Under the pieces are notes generated by a model that searched no databases, had not been told where the DNA came from, and saw only the letters and a program-made list of their open reading frames with translations. DNA of 64,000 nt, taken from positions 1 through 64,000 of the forward strand of contig NZ_VOHL01000006.1 of NCBI RefSeq assembly GCF_007859195.1, in the 5' to 3' direction. The stretch is from Streptococcus cuniculipharyngis (lineage in GTDB: Bacteria; Bacillota; Bacilli; Lactobacillales; Streptococcaceae). Numbering within the stretch: the first letter of the stretch is position 1; each line of letters starts with the position of its first letter. Positions 24,143 through 33,527 of this stretch are shown in pieces. The position numbers and the translations under genes are program-made.

Positions 24143-27100
24143 ATGTTTGTTCAGTTAGATACTAAAACGGTCTATAGTTTTATGGATAGTCTGATTGATG
24201 TTAAAGACTATGTGGCGATGGCCAAGCAGTTGGGTTACCAGCAACTGGGAATTATGGATCGGGGAAATCTCTATGCGGCCTATCATTTTATTCAGGCTGC
24301 AAAGAAGGAGGGGCTAAGGCCAATTTTGGGGATTGAATTAAGTCTAAATTGGTCTGGGCAGGACTTACGCCTCTATGCGATTGCCCAAAATACAGAAGGC
24401 TACCACCATTTGATTAAATTAGCCACCTGTCAGATGACGCAAGGGGTGAGTTTGGCTGACTTGGAAGACTATGGGGCAGGGGTAGCCTTTATTGTGCCCT
24501 ACACTGAGGGTGTGTTAGAGGTGGACTTGCCTTTGGATTATTATCTAGGGGTGTTTTTGGATAGTCCACAAGTTGATTATTCTCGTCCCATTATTCCCTT
24601 GCAGACTGTCCGTTATTATCAGGATGAGGATACTGAGGTACTTCAGGTTTTACATGCTATTCGAGATAATGTCTCTTTGGCTCAGGCAGAGCTGGCGCCA
24701 CGACAACAGTGCTTTTATCCAGCCCAGCAAGTTGCCGATCTGTTTGAAGAACGTTTTCCTGGTAGTATTGCCCGGCTGCAGCAACTAGTGGCAGGGGTTG
24801 ATTACCAGCTGGATAATGGTTTGAAGTTACCCCGTTTTAATCGTAACAAAGAAGCGGTCGTTGAATTGGCTGAACGAGCTCAAGCAGGTCTGGTGGCTAA
24901 GGGCAGTTGGACAGCGCCTTACCAGAGTCGTTTGCAGGAGGAACTCGCTATTATTCATCAGATGGGCTTTGATGATTATTTTCTAATTGTTTGGGATTTA
25001 TTGCGCTTTGGACGGAGTAAGGGCTATTATATGGGCATGGGTCGGGGATCGGCTGCAGGCAGTTTGGTAGCCTATGCCTTGGATATTACAGGTATTGACC
25101 CTGTGAAAAACAACCTCCTTTTTGAACGTTTTTTAAATGTTGAACGGTATAGCATGCCTGATATTGATATTGATTTGCCTGATATTTATCGGGGAGAGTT
25201 TTTACGCTATGTCCGTGATCGTTATGGGCGACGCCATTCGGCACAAATTGTGACCTTTTCTACCTTTGGTGCCAAACAGGCCTTGCGTGATGTCTTCAAG
25301 CGATTTGGGGCTAGTGAGTATGAATTGAGTCAGCTTAGCAGAAAAATTGGGTTTAAAGACAGTCTGGCTTCTGCTTATCAACAAAACATGTCCTTTCGTC
25401 AACTTATTGCTAGTAAACAAGAGTACCAAAAGGCCTTTAAGGTGGCCCAAATCATAGAGGGGAAGCCACGCCAAACCTCTATTCATGCGGCGGGTATTGT
25501 GATGAGTGATGATGACCTGACAGATCATATTCCCCTGAAATCAGGAGAAGAGATGATGATTACTCAGTTTGATGCGGAAAGTGTTGAGAGTAATGGCCTC
25601 TTGAAAATGGATTTTTTGGGCTTAAGAAATCTGACCTTTGTCCAAAAGATGCAGGAAACAGTTGCTAGTCGTTATGGGGTGACCATTGACATTAAGGCCA
25701 TTGATTTGGAAGATGCTCCCACCTTGGCCTTATTTGCAGCGGGGAAAACCAAGGGAATCTTCCAATTTGAAAGGGCTGGGGCCATCCACTTGTTAAAACG
25801 GATTAAGCCTTCAGCTTTTGAAGAGGTGGTTGCCACAACCAGTTTGAATCGTCCTGGGGCTAGTGATTACACGGAAAATTTTATACGGAGAAAGTATGGT
25901 CAGGAAGCCATTGAACAACTGGATCCTCTCGTTGACCAGATTTTGGCGCCTAGTTATGGCATCATGCTTTATCAGGAGCAGGTCATGCAGATTGCCCAAG
26001 TTTATGCAGGGTTTAGTCTAGGGAAGGCAGACCTCTTGCGACGAGCCATGTCCAAAAAAGACCAAAAAGAGATGCAGGCCATGGCTAGTGAGTTTATGGC
26101 CGGAGCTCAGTCTTTAGGACATCCGGCAGATATGGCTCAGGATATCTTTGAGCGGATGGCTAAGTTTGCCGGTTATGGCTTTAACCGTAGCCATGCCTAC
26201 GCCTATTCTGCCTTAGCCTTTCAGCTGGCCTATTTTAAATGCCACTATCCTGATGTTTTTTATGACATTATGCTTAATTACTCCAGTAGTGATTACATTG
26301 AGGATGCCTTGCAGGCCGGTTTCCACCTGGCTAAATTTTCGATTAATCAGGTTAGCTATCATCATCGATTGGATCAACAATACCTTTATCTGGGCTTGAA
26401 GATGGTTAAGGGCTTGGCTCAAGATCTGGCTAAGTGGCTGGTTGAGCAGTCTCCCTTTGTCAGTATGGAAGATTTTTTGACCAGATTACCGAATCAGTAT
26501 CGCAAAGCAGAAGTTTTGGAACCTTTGATTAAGGTTGGGTTGTTTGATGACTTGGAAGCCAATCGGAAAAAGTTACTGTTGAACCTAGAACCTCTATTTA
26601 TCTTTGTTACCGAATTGGGCAGTCTATTTGGAGAAACATCTTATAATTGGTTGGAAACCAGTGATTATAGCAATCATGAGAAATATGACATGGAGCGTGA
26701 GCTACTAGGTGTCGGCTTAAGTCCCCACCCGTTAGTGGCTATTTTACAGGAACATGAGGGGAATTTTACTCCCTTGGATCAGCTAGTAGCAGACCAGTCA
26801 GCAAGACTGTTAGGCCAGATTGAGGCGATTCGGGAAATTCGAACCAAGAGTCAGGGAGAGTTAATGGCTTTTTTAACCGTAACCGATTTACAGAGATGTT
26901 TTGATGTGACTGTCTTTCCAGGCCCTTATGCTCAACTAAAAGACCAGCTAGCCCAGGGGAACATTCTTTATTTTCTTGGTAAGACGCAGGAGCGTCAAGG
27001 CAAGTTACAACTGGTTTTACAGACTGTTCAGGTTCCTAGTCAGGAAAAATTTTGGATCCAATTAAAAAATCATGAGCATGACCAGGAGATTTCACAGTTA

Positions 27101-27247
27101 TTAAGCCAATATCCTGGTGATATTCCGGTGATTCTCCATTATGAAGAAACTAAAGAAACCGTAAGAAGCCGTCGTCACTTGGTGGCAAAATCGGAAGAAT
27201 TAGAAGGAAAACTAAAAACTTATGTCATGAAAACGATTTTTCACTAA
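24143..27247 (+). CDS. dnaE: DNA polymerase III subunit alpha, DnaE type
   Basis: A 1034-aa replicative polymerase that in Gram-positive bacteria extends RNA primers before PolC takes over. The catalytic aspartates are visible in MPDIDIDLPD, and GRGSAAGSLVAY, LNRPGASDYTENF and GYGFNRSHAYAYS are polymerase-core motifs. The N-terminal PHP domain is degenerate: the usual HVHSxYS and DHG metal ligands read VQLDTKTVYS and DRG, so it should not bind metals as a proofreader. A C-terminal OB-fold is present. The ribosome site is GAGGAGG. It is followed by pfkA. Confidence 0.95.
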   Translation: MFVQLDTKTVYSFMDSLIDVKDYVAMAKQLGYQQLGIMDRGNLYAAYHFIQAAKKEGLRPILGIELSLNWSGQDLRLYAIAQNTEGYHHLIKLATCQMTQGVSLADLEDYGAGVAFIVPYTEGVLEVDLPLDYYLGVFLDSPQVDYSRPIIPLQTVRYYQDEDTEVLQVLHAIRDNVSLAQAELAPRQQCFYPAQQVADLFEERFPGSIARLQQLVAGVDYQLDNGLKLPRFNRNKEAVVELAERAQAGLVAKGSWTAPYQSRLQEELAIIHQMGFDDYFLIVWDLLRFGRSKGYYMGMGRGSAAGSLVAYALDITGIDPVKNNLLFERFLNVERYSMPDIDIDLPDIYRGEFLRYVRDRYGRRHSAQIVTFSTFGAKQALRDVFKRFGASEYELSQLSRKIGFKDSLASAYQQNMSFRQLIASKQEYQKAFKVAQIIEGKPRQTSIHAAGIVMSDDDLTDHIPLKSGEEMMITQFDAESVESNGLLKMDFLGLRNLTFVQKMQETVASRYGVTIDIKAIDLEDAPTLALFAAGKTKGIFQFERAGAIHLLKRIKPSAFEEVVATTSLNRPGASDYTENFIRRKYGQEAIEQLDPLVDQILAPSYGIMLYQEQVMQIAQVYAGFSLGKADLLRRAMSKKDQKEMQAMASEFMAGAQSLGHPADMAQDIFERMAKFAGYGFNRSHAYAYSALAFQLAYFKCHYPDVFYDIMLNYSSSDYIEDALQAGFHLAKFSINQVSYHHRLDQQYLYLGLKMVKGLAQDLAKWLVEQSPFVSMEDFLTRLPNQYRKAEVLEPLIKVGLFDDLEANRKKLLLNLEPLFIFVTELGSLFGETSYNWLETSDYSNHEKYDMERELLGVGLSPHPLVAILQEHEGNFTPLDQLVADQSARLLGQIEAIREIRTKSQGELMAFLTVTDLQRCFDVTVFPGPYAQLKDQLAQGNILYFLGKTQERQGKLQLVLQTVQVPSQEKFWIQLKNHEHDQEISQLLSQYPGDIPVILHYEETKETVRSRRHLVAKSEELEGKLKTYVMKTIFH

Positions 27248-27274
27248 AAATGAGAGAATTTTGTTTAGGAGTAT

Positions 27275-27282
27275 GCTATAAT
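27275..27282 (+). promoter_or_regulatory. Extended -10 promoter of pfkA-pyk
   Basis: TATGCTATAAT contains the TGN extension. It lies about 35 nt before the pfkA start, so pfkA need not depend on dnaE transcription. Confidence 0.6.
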
Positions 27283-27316
27283 GATATAGTTAAGTAAGAA
27301 AAGGAGTACAAAATAA

Positions 27317-28330
<1,014 letters not shown>

Positions 28331-28376
28331 TCGTATTGTTATCAACGAAATCATAAAAGGAGTAAAAAAGTTAAAA

Positions 28377-29879
28377 ATGAATAAACGTGTAAAAATTGTT
28401 GCAACACTTGGACCAGCGGTAGAATTCCGTGGTGGTAAAAAATTTGGTGAAGATGGCTACTGGGGTGAGAGTCTTGATGTTGAAGCATCAGCACAACGCA
28501 TTGCTCAGTTGATTCAAGAAGGTGCTAACGTTTTCCGTTTCAACTTCTCACATGGTGACCATGAGGAGCAAGGTCAACGTATGGCTGTTGTTCGTCGTGC
28601 TGAAGAAATTGCTAACCAAAAAGTTGGTTTCTTATTGGATACTAAAGGTCCTGAAATCCGTACGGAATTGTTTGAAGGTGATGCTAAAGAGTATGACTAC
28701 AAAACTGGTGAAAAAATCCGTGTTGCAACCAAGCAAGGTATTAAATCAACTCGTGAAGTGATTGCCCTTAACGTTGCTGGTGGTTTGGACATTTTTGACG
28801 ATGTGGCTGTTGGTCAACAAATCCTTGTTGACGATGGTAAGTTAGGTCTTCGCGTAGTTGCCAAAGATGATGCTACCCGTGAATTTGAAGTTGAAGTTGA
28901 AAATGATAGTGTTATTGCTAAGCAAAAAGGGGTTAACATTCCAAATACGTCAATCCCATTTCCAGCCTTGGCTGAACGTGACAATGCAGATATCCGCTTT
29001 GGTCTTGAGCAAGGCTTGAACTTCATCGCCATCTCATTTGTTCGTACCGCTAAGGACGTTGAAGAAGTGCGCGCCATCTGTGAAGAAACAGGTAATGGCC
29101 ATGTTAAGTTGTTTGCTAAGATTGAAAACCAACAAGGGATTGACAACCTTGATGAAATCATCGAAGCGGCAGACGGTATCATGATTGCACGTGGTGACAT
29201 GGGGATTGAAGTACCATTTGAAATGGTGCCAGTTTACCAAAAAATGATTATCAAGAAAGTTAATGCTGCTGGTAAAGCAGTCATTACAGCAACCAACATG
29301 CTTGAAACAATGACTGAAAAACCACGTGCGACTCGTTCAGAAGTTTCTGATGTCTTTAATGCTGTTATTGACGGTACTGATGCAACCATGCTTTCAGGTG
29401 AATCTGCTAACGGTAAATACCCAGTAGAATCTGTTCGCACCATGGCAACTGTTGCTAAGAACGGTCAAGCACTTCTTAGTGAATATGGACGTCTTGATTC
29501 ATCAAGCTATGATCGTAGCAACCAAACAGAAGTTATCGCTTCTGCCGTTAAGGATGCGACGAAATCAATGAATATCAAGTTGGTGGTGACCATCACTGAG
29601 TCTGGAAATACAGCTCGTGCGATTTCTAAATACCGTCCAGATGCAGATATCTTGGCTGTAACCTTTGATGAAAATACGCAAAAATCATTGATGATTAACT
29701 GGGGAGTTATTCCAGTCGTGACAGCTAAACCAGCTTCAACGGATGACATGTTCGACTTGGCTGAGAAAATGGCACTTGAATCAGGTTTGGTTGAAACTGG
29801 TGATAACATTGTGATTGTTGCCGGTGTACCAGTTGGTTCAGGTGGTACAAACACGATGCGTATCCGTACAGTGAAATAA
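28377..29879 (+). CDS. pyk: Pyruvate kinase
   Basis: Makes pyruvate and ATP from phosphoenolpyruvate and ADP. The 500-aa product has an N-terminal TATLGPA-like start (VATLGPAVE), DTKGPEIRTE, the active-site MIARGDMGIEV signature and the ATNMLETM segment. Codon bias is strong. The ribosome site AAGGAG ends 14 nt before the ATG, an unusually long spacing, and no closer start exists in frame. The shared terminator at 29882 ends transcription from both sides. Confidence 0.97.
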   Translation: MNKRVKIVATLGPAVEFRGGKKFGEDGYWGESLDVEASAQRIAQLIQEGANVFRFNFSHGDHEEQGQRMAVVRRAEEIANQKVGFLLDTKGPEIRTELFEGDAKEYDYKTGEKIRVATKQGIKSTREVIALNVAGGLDIFDDVAVGQQILVDDGKLGLRVVAKDDATREFEVEVENDSVIAKQKGVNIPNTSIPFPALAERDNADIRFGLEQGLNFIAISFVRTAKDVEEVRAICEETGNGHVKLFAKIENQQGIDNLDEIIEAADGIMIARGDMGIEVPFEMVPVYQKMIIKKVNAAGKAVITATNMLETMTEKPRATRSEVSDVFNAVIDGTDATMLSGESANGKYPVESVRTMATVAKNGQALLSEYGRLDSSSYDRSNQTEVIASAVKDATKSMNIKLVVTITESGNTARAISKYRPDADILAVTFDENTQKSLMINWGVIPVVTAKPASTDDMFDLAEKMALESGLVETGDNIVIVAGVPVGSGGTNTMRIRTVK

Positions 29880-29881
29880 GA

Positions 29882-29907
29882 AAAAGCAGGTTTCCCTGCT
29901 TTTTTTG
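29882..29907. terminator. Bidirectional terminator between pyk and the fbp remnant
   Basis: AAAAAGCAGG-TTTC-CCTGCTTTTTTT, with A- and T-runs on both sides. Confidence 0.88.
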
Positions 29908-29910
29908 TTC

Positions 29911-30433
29911 TTATGAGAGCGTTGCATGTTCTAATTTGAGATGGTTGAGGTAGTCAGGTAAGTCATTGGTTTGCTCTTGGATTTGTCGTTCGGGTGTTTA
30001 CCGAGAGAGATTAATCCTTCAATGACATAGGTATAGGATTTGGGGAGACTTTTACGAAATTGAGAAGGCGAGTATTTATTGGTACAGTATTAGTCGATTA
30101 ATTTTTCCCCTACCAGCTTGTGAGTTCCTTTGGATTGCTAGTGGCCTTAATGTTTTGACAGATAAAGTGGGGATAAGAAATGAGAAGGTCCAAGTCACGA
30201 CGCTCACCTTGATTTAATTGTGTGAAGGAGAGGTCTAACTTTTCTTTGATTGGGCCTACTCCTATTTTGAGAATGTGGTTGAAGCCGGCAAATTCGCATG
30301 GGTGGCGCTACTGTCATACTTTGTTTTCTTGGGAAGATTAAGGATAGCTTGCAGATTGACCAAGTTCTGCGATGACAGTTGTTTCGGTGGGAAAGAACTG
30401 TTGTAATTCATGGTAAAATTTATCTTGGTGCAT
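29911..30433 (-). pseudogene. fbp: Decayed class III fructose-1,6-bisphosphatase
   Basis: The 700-nt space after pyk holds a broken minus-strand gene. An intact AAGGAGG and ATG (30433) lead into MHQDKFYHELQQFFP, then a frameshift to VNLQAILNLPKKTK, another to EFAGFNHILKIGVGPIKEKL, a stop near LTSW, a further frame with QFRKSLPKSYTYVIEGL, and a final frame with QIQEQTNDLPDYLNHLKLE and a stop at 29911. These blocks in order match the start and the end of class III FBPase, about 640 aa when intact. Most of the centre, including metal-binding segments, is deleted; the first DLHGE site is disrupted. The gene cannot make an active enzyme. Confidence 0.82.
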
Positions 30434-30591
30434 AAAGCCTCCTTAGAAAAATGATTGCATCATCGTATCATACTGGGAAATAACTGACAAGAAAAATATT
30501 GGGAGATTGCTTGAGTTGGGATATGGTCTTCCCCTTTTCTTAGTAGTTAAAACATGGTATAATAAGAGGTAGAAAATTAATGGGGGTAGCC

Positions 30592-31146
30592 ATGCTCAAG
30601 CGTGATTTTTTTAGAAATATTTTCTTGGTTGGTCTAATTTTAGTTGGCTTGCTTTGCTTACGTGTATTTGTTTTTTCACTAGATAAGATTAGTGAAGCAG
30701 AAAGCAATAGCTACTTAAGAGCAGGCGATATTGTTCTTGTGACTAAAAATAGGTCCCCTAAGTTGCGGGAGTTTGTCCAGTATGAAGTGGATGGGCGCAC
30801 CTATATTGGTCGGGTAGTTGCCCAGCAGGGGGATTCGGTGACCTATATGGACGATATTTTCTATCGGAATAATCACCCTGAAAGTGAAAACTATTTAACT
30901 GCGCTTCGCTCTAAGTATCTGGCATCAGAAACAGCTTCCATGTTTACAGAGGATTTTACCTTGGCTAGCTTGGCAGGACCACAGGTGACAAGTATTCCTC
31001 AGGAAAATTATTTGATCCTGAATGATAATAGGCAAAATATGGCTGATAGCCGACAATTTGGCTTGATTAAAAAAACTCAAATTAAGGGAGTTATTGAGTT
31101 TAGATTACTGCCCTTGGATAATTTTGGATTTATCAAGTCAGAATAA
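30592..31146 (+). CDS. Signal peptidase I homologue lacking the Ser/Lys dyad
   Basis: A 184-aa protein with one N-terminal membrane anchor and an S26 (LepB-like) fold. The final box LNDNRQNMADSRQFGLI clearly matches the S26 GDNRxNSxDSR region. However, where active enzymes have SMxPTL this has ESNSYL (37-42, Glu37 at the serine), and where they have KRVxGxPGD this has GRVVAQQGD (Gly73 at the lysine). It is therefore probably not a normal signal peptidase. It lies between pyk and glmS, where streptococci often carry a sipC-like gene. The start at 30592 (GGGGG upstream) is preferred over 30580. Confidence 0.82.
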   Translation: MLKRDFFRNIFLVGLILVGLLCLRVFVFSLDKISEAESNSYLRAGDIVLVTKNRSPKLREFVQYEVDGRTYIGRVVAQQGDSVTYMDDIFYRNNHPESENYLTALRSKYLASETASMFTEDFTLASLAGPQVTSIPQENYLILNDNRQNMADSRQFGLIKKTQIKGVIEFRLLPLDNFGFIKSE

Positions 31147-31190
31147 GTGAGAAAACTGGTTCGAGTAAGGGCTAGTTTTTTTAAGATGAG

Positions 31191-31282
31191 ATGACTAGAC
31201 CAATTTTTAGGATTGACAAAGTCAAGATAAAAGCATACAATAATAGTGCTGTCTAGTGGGTAAAAAATGACTAGACCAATTT
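31191..31282 (+). promoter_or_regulatory. glmS promoter region with direct repeats and leader hairpin
   Basis: ATGACTAGACCAATTT occurs at 31191-31206 and again at 31267-31282. Between them lie TTGACA (31213-31218), a 17-nt spacer and TACAAT (31236-31241). The leader can fold GTCTAGT (31251-31257) with ACTAGAC (31270-31276). No glmS ribozyme motif is seen. Confidence 0.7.
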
Positions 31283-31299
31283 AAAAAGGAGTATCGATA

Positions 31300-33117
31300 A
31301 TGTGCGGAATTGTTGGTGTTGTGGGCAATGAAAATGCCACAGACATCTTATTGCAAGGATTAGAAAAATTAGAGTACCGTGGTTATGATTCGGCGGGGAT
31401 TTTTGTGACTAAGGCAGGCGAGGAGCCAGCGCTGGTCAAGTCAGTTGGTCGCATTGCTGATTTACGTGATAAGGTAGGAGAAAGTTTGGCGGGTAATCGT
31501 GGCATTGGCCATACCCGTTGGGCAACCCATGGTAAACCCTTGGAAGAAAATGCTCATCCCCATCAGTCAGAAACTGGCCGTTTGACCTTGGTTCATAATG
31601 GTGTGATTGAAAATTATGCTGAGCTGAAGGAAGAGCATCTAGCAGGACATCATTTCAAAGGGCAGACAGATACCGAAGTAGTGGTTCACTTGATTGGTAA
31701 GTTTGTTGAGGAAGATGGTCTGGATACCTTAGCTGCCTTTCGTCAGGCACTTGGTTTGATTAAGGGCTCTTACGCCTTTGCCTTGATTGATCAAGAAGAG
31801 CCAGAAACCATTTATGTGGCTAAGAATAAGTCCCCTCTTTTGATTGGTTTGGGGCAAGGCTATAACATGGTCTGTTCAGATGCCATGGCCATGATTCGCG
31901 AAACCAATCAATACATGGAAATTCATGACCAAGAATTGGTCGTGGTGACCAAGGATAGTGTGTCGGTCCAAGACTATGCGGGAAATGTTTTGGAGCGTGA
32001 GAGCTACACCGCAGAACTTGACCTGTCAGATATTGGCAAGGGGACCTATCCTTATTACATGCTCAAGGAAATTGATGAGCAACCAAGTGTCATGCGTAAG
32101 CTGATTTCAACCTATGCAGATGACAGGGGAGCCATGACAGTTGATCCAGCTATTGTCAAGGCTGTTCAAGAGGCTGACCGTCTTTATATTATTGCTGCGG
32201 GAACATCTTACCATGCTGGATTTGCCTCTAAGCAGTTCTTAGAAGAATTGACAGATACACCTGTAGAATTAGGGATTGCTTCTGAATGGGGTTATGGCAT
32301 GCCACTATTAAGTCAGAAACCGCTCTTCATCTTCCTGACTCAGTCAGGGGAAACGGCTGATAGTCGTCAGGTCTTGGTCAAGGTTAATGAGATGGGCTTG
32401 CCTAGCTTGACCATTACCAATGTTCCTGGTTCAACCCTGTCGCGTGAAGCTAGCCATACCATGCTTCTACATGCGGGTCCTGAGATTTCAGTGGCTTCAA
32501 CCAAGGCTTATACTGCACAAATTGCAACCATGGCCTTCTTGGCTAAGGCGGTTGGTGATGCCAATGGTAATTCTAAGGCCAAGGATTTTGACCTAGTCCG
32601 TGAATTATCTTTGGTTGCCCAATCCATTGAAGCAACCTTGTCGGATAAGGACATGATTGCTGATAAGGTGGAGAAGTTACTCTTAACTGCTCGTAATGCC
32701 TTTTATATCGGACGTGGAAGCAACTATTATGTGGCCATGGAAGCGAGTTTGAAGTTGAAGGAAATTTCTTATATCCAGTGTGAGGGCTTTGCTGCAGGTG
32801 AGCTAAAACACGGGACGATTTCCCTGATTGAAGATGGGACACCAGTAATTGCCCTCATTTCCAATAATTCGGTCTTGGCTTCGCACGCTCGGGGAAATGT
32901 TGCCGAAGTGGTGGCTCGTGGTGCTCATGTTCTGACCATTGTTGAGGAGGGAGCTGATAAGGCCGGCGATGATATCATCACACGGGCAGTTCATCCTTAT
33001 CTATCAAGCATTTCCATGGTCATTCCAACCCAGTTAATTGCCTACTATGCTTCCCTCCAACGTGGTCTAGATGTTGATAAACCACGCAATCTAGCTAAAT
33101 CAGTTACCGTAGAATAG
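31300..33117 (+). CDS. glmS: Glutamine-fructose-6-phosphate aminotransferase
   Basis: Makes glucosamine-6-phosphate from fructose-6-phosphate and glutamine, the entry to peptidoglycan precursor synthesis. The 605-aa product starts MCGIVG, so Cys2 becomes the N-terminal glutaminase nucleophile after Met removal. The N-terminal half is the glutaminase (GHTRWATHG); the C-terminal half has two SIS sugar-isomerase domains (TSYHAG, SQSGETADSRQ, STKAYTAQ) and ends in the conserved DKPRNLAKSVTVE. Its leader carries repeats and a hairpin that may control expression. Confidence 0.97.
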   Translation: MCGIVGVVGNENATDILLQGLEKLEYRGYDSAGIFVTKAGEEPALVKSVGRIADLRDKVGESLAGNRGIGHTRWATHGKPLEENAHPHQSETGRLTLVHNGVIENYAELKEEHLAGHHFKGQTDTEVVVHLIGKFVEEDGLDTLAAFRQALGLIKGSYAFALIDQEEPETIYVAKNKSPLLIGLGQGYNMVCSDAMAMIRETNQYMEIHDQELVVVTKDSVSVQDYAGNVLERESYTAELDLSDIGKGTYPYYMLKEIDEQPSVMRKLISTYADDRGAMTVDPAIVKAVQEADRLYIIAAGTSYHAGFASKQFLEELTDTPVELGIASEWGYGMPLLSQKPLFIFLTQSGETADSRQVLVKVNEMGLPSLTITNVPGSTLSREASHTMLLHAGPEISVASTKAYTAQIATMAFLAKAVGDANGNSKAKDFDLVRELSLVAQSIEATLSDKDMIADKVEKLLLTARNAFYIGRGSNYYVAMEASLKLKEISYIQCEGFAAGELKHGTISLIEDGTPVIALISNNSVLASHARGNVAEVVARGAHVLTIVEEGADKAGDDIITRAVHPYLSSISMVIPTQLIAYYASLQRGLDVDKPRNLAKSVTVE

Positions 33118-33129
33118 AGAGGATTTCCC

Positions 33130-33459
33130 ATGCCAAATTGTCCACAATGTCAATCAGAATACGTTTACGAAGACCGCGGATTTTATATCTGCCCTGAATG
33201 TGCCTATGAATGGAACCCAGCAGAGGTCACTGAAGAGAGTGATGAGCTGCTTGTCCTTGATAGTAATGGTACCCGGCTAGCTGATGGCGATACCGTCACT
33301 GTTGTCAAGGATTTGAAAGTTAAGGGGGCTCCCAAGGATATTAAGCAAGGAACCCGTGTCAAAAATATTCGTTTGGTTGACGGTGACCATAATATTGACT
33401 GCAAGATTGATGGCTTTGGTGCCATGAAACTTAAATCGGAATTTGTTAAGAAATTGTAA
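33130..33459 (+). CDS. PhnA/YjdM-like zinc-ribbon protein
   Basis: A 109-aa protein with an N-terminal zinc ribbon ([12 protein letters not shown] then CPECAYEW) and a C-terminal beta domain with [15 protein letters not shown], matching the PhnA/YjdM family. Despite the historical name, no phosphonate pathway is nearby and the function is unknown. It starts 12 nt after glmS and is likely co-transcribed. Confidence 0.9.
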   Translation: MPNCPQCQSEYVYEDRGFYICPECAYEWNPAEVTEESDELLVLDSNGTRLADGDTVTVVKDLKVKGAPKDIKQGTRVKNIRLVDGDHNIDCKIDGFGAMKLKSEFVKKL

Positions 33460-33512
33460 GACTAGAAGGGGTGTATTAGCACCTCTTTCTCTTTTTCCTG
33501 TCCGATAAATTA

Positions 33513-33521
33513 TGTTATAAT
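33513..33521 (+). promoter_or_regulatory. Extended -10 box of polA, 6 nt before the ATG
   Basis: TGT-TATAAT then AAAACC and the ATG. No Shine-Dalgarno is present and no good -35 is seen. Confidence 0.6.
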
Positions 33522-33527
33522 AAAACC

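Noticed and set aside
28814..29200. Minus-strand open frame within pyk
   Set aside because: Open frame produced by biased codon use of a highly expressed gene.
29908..30579. An intact small gene or insertion element in the pyk-lep gap
   Set aside because: No frame is open for long; the similarity blocks fit a broken FBPase gene, and no terminal inverted repeats or transposase were seen.
31242..31299. glmS ribozyme or riboswitch
   Set aside because: The leader is under 60 nt, far too short for the glmS ribozyme, and shows none of its core motifs.
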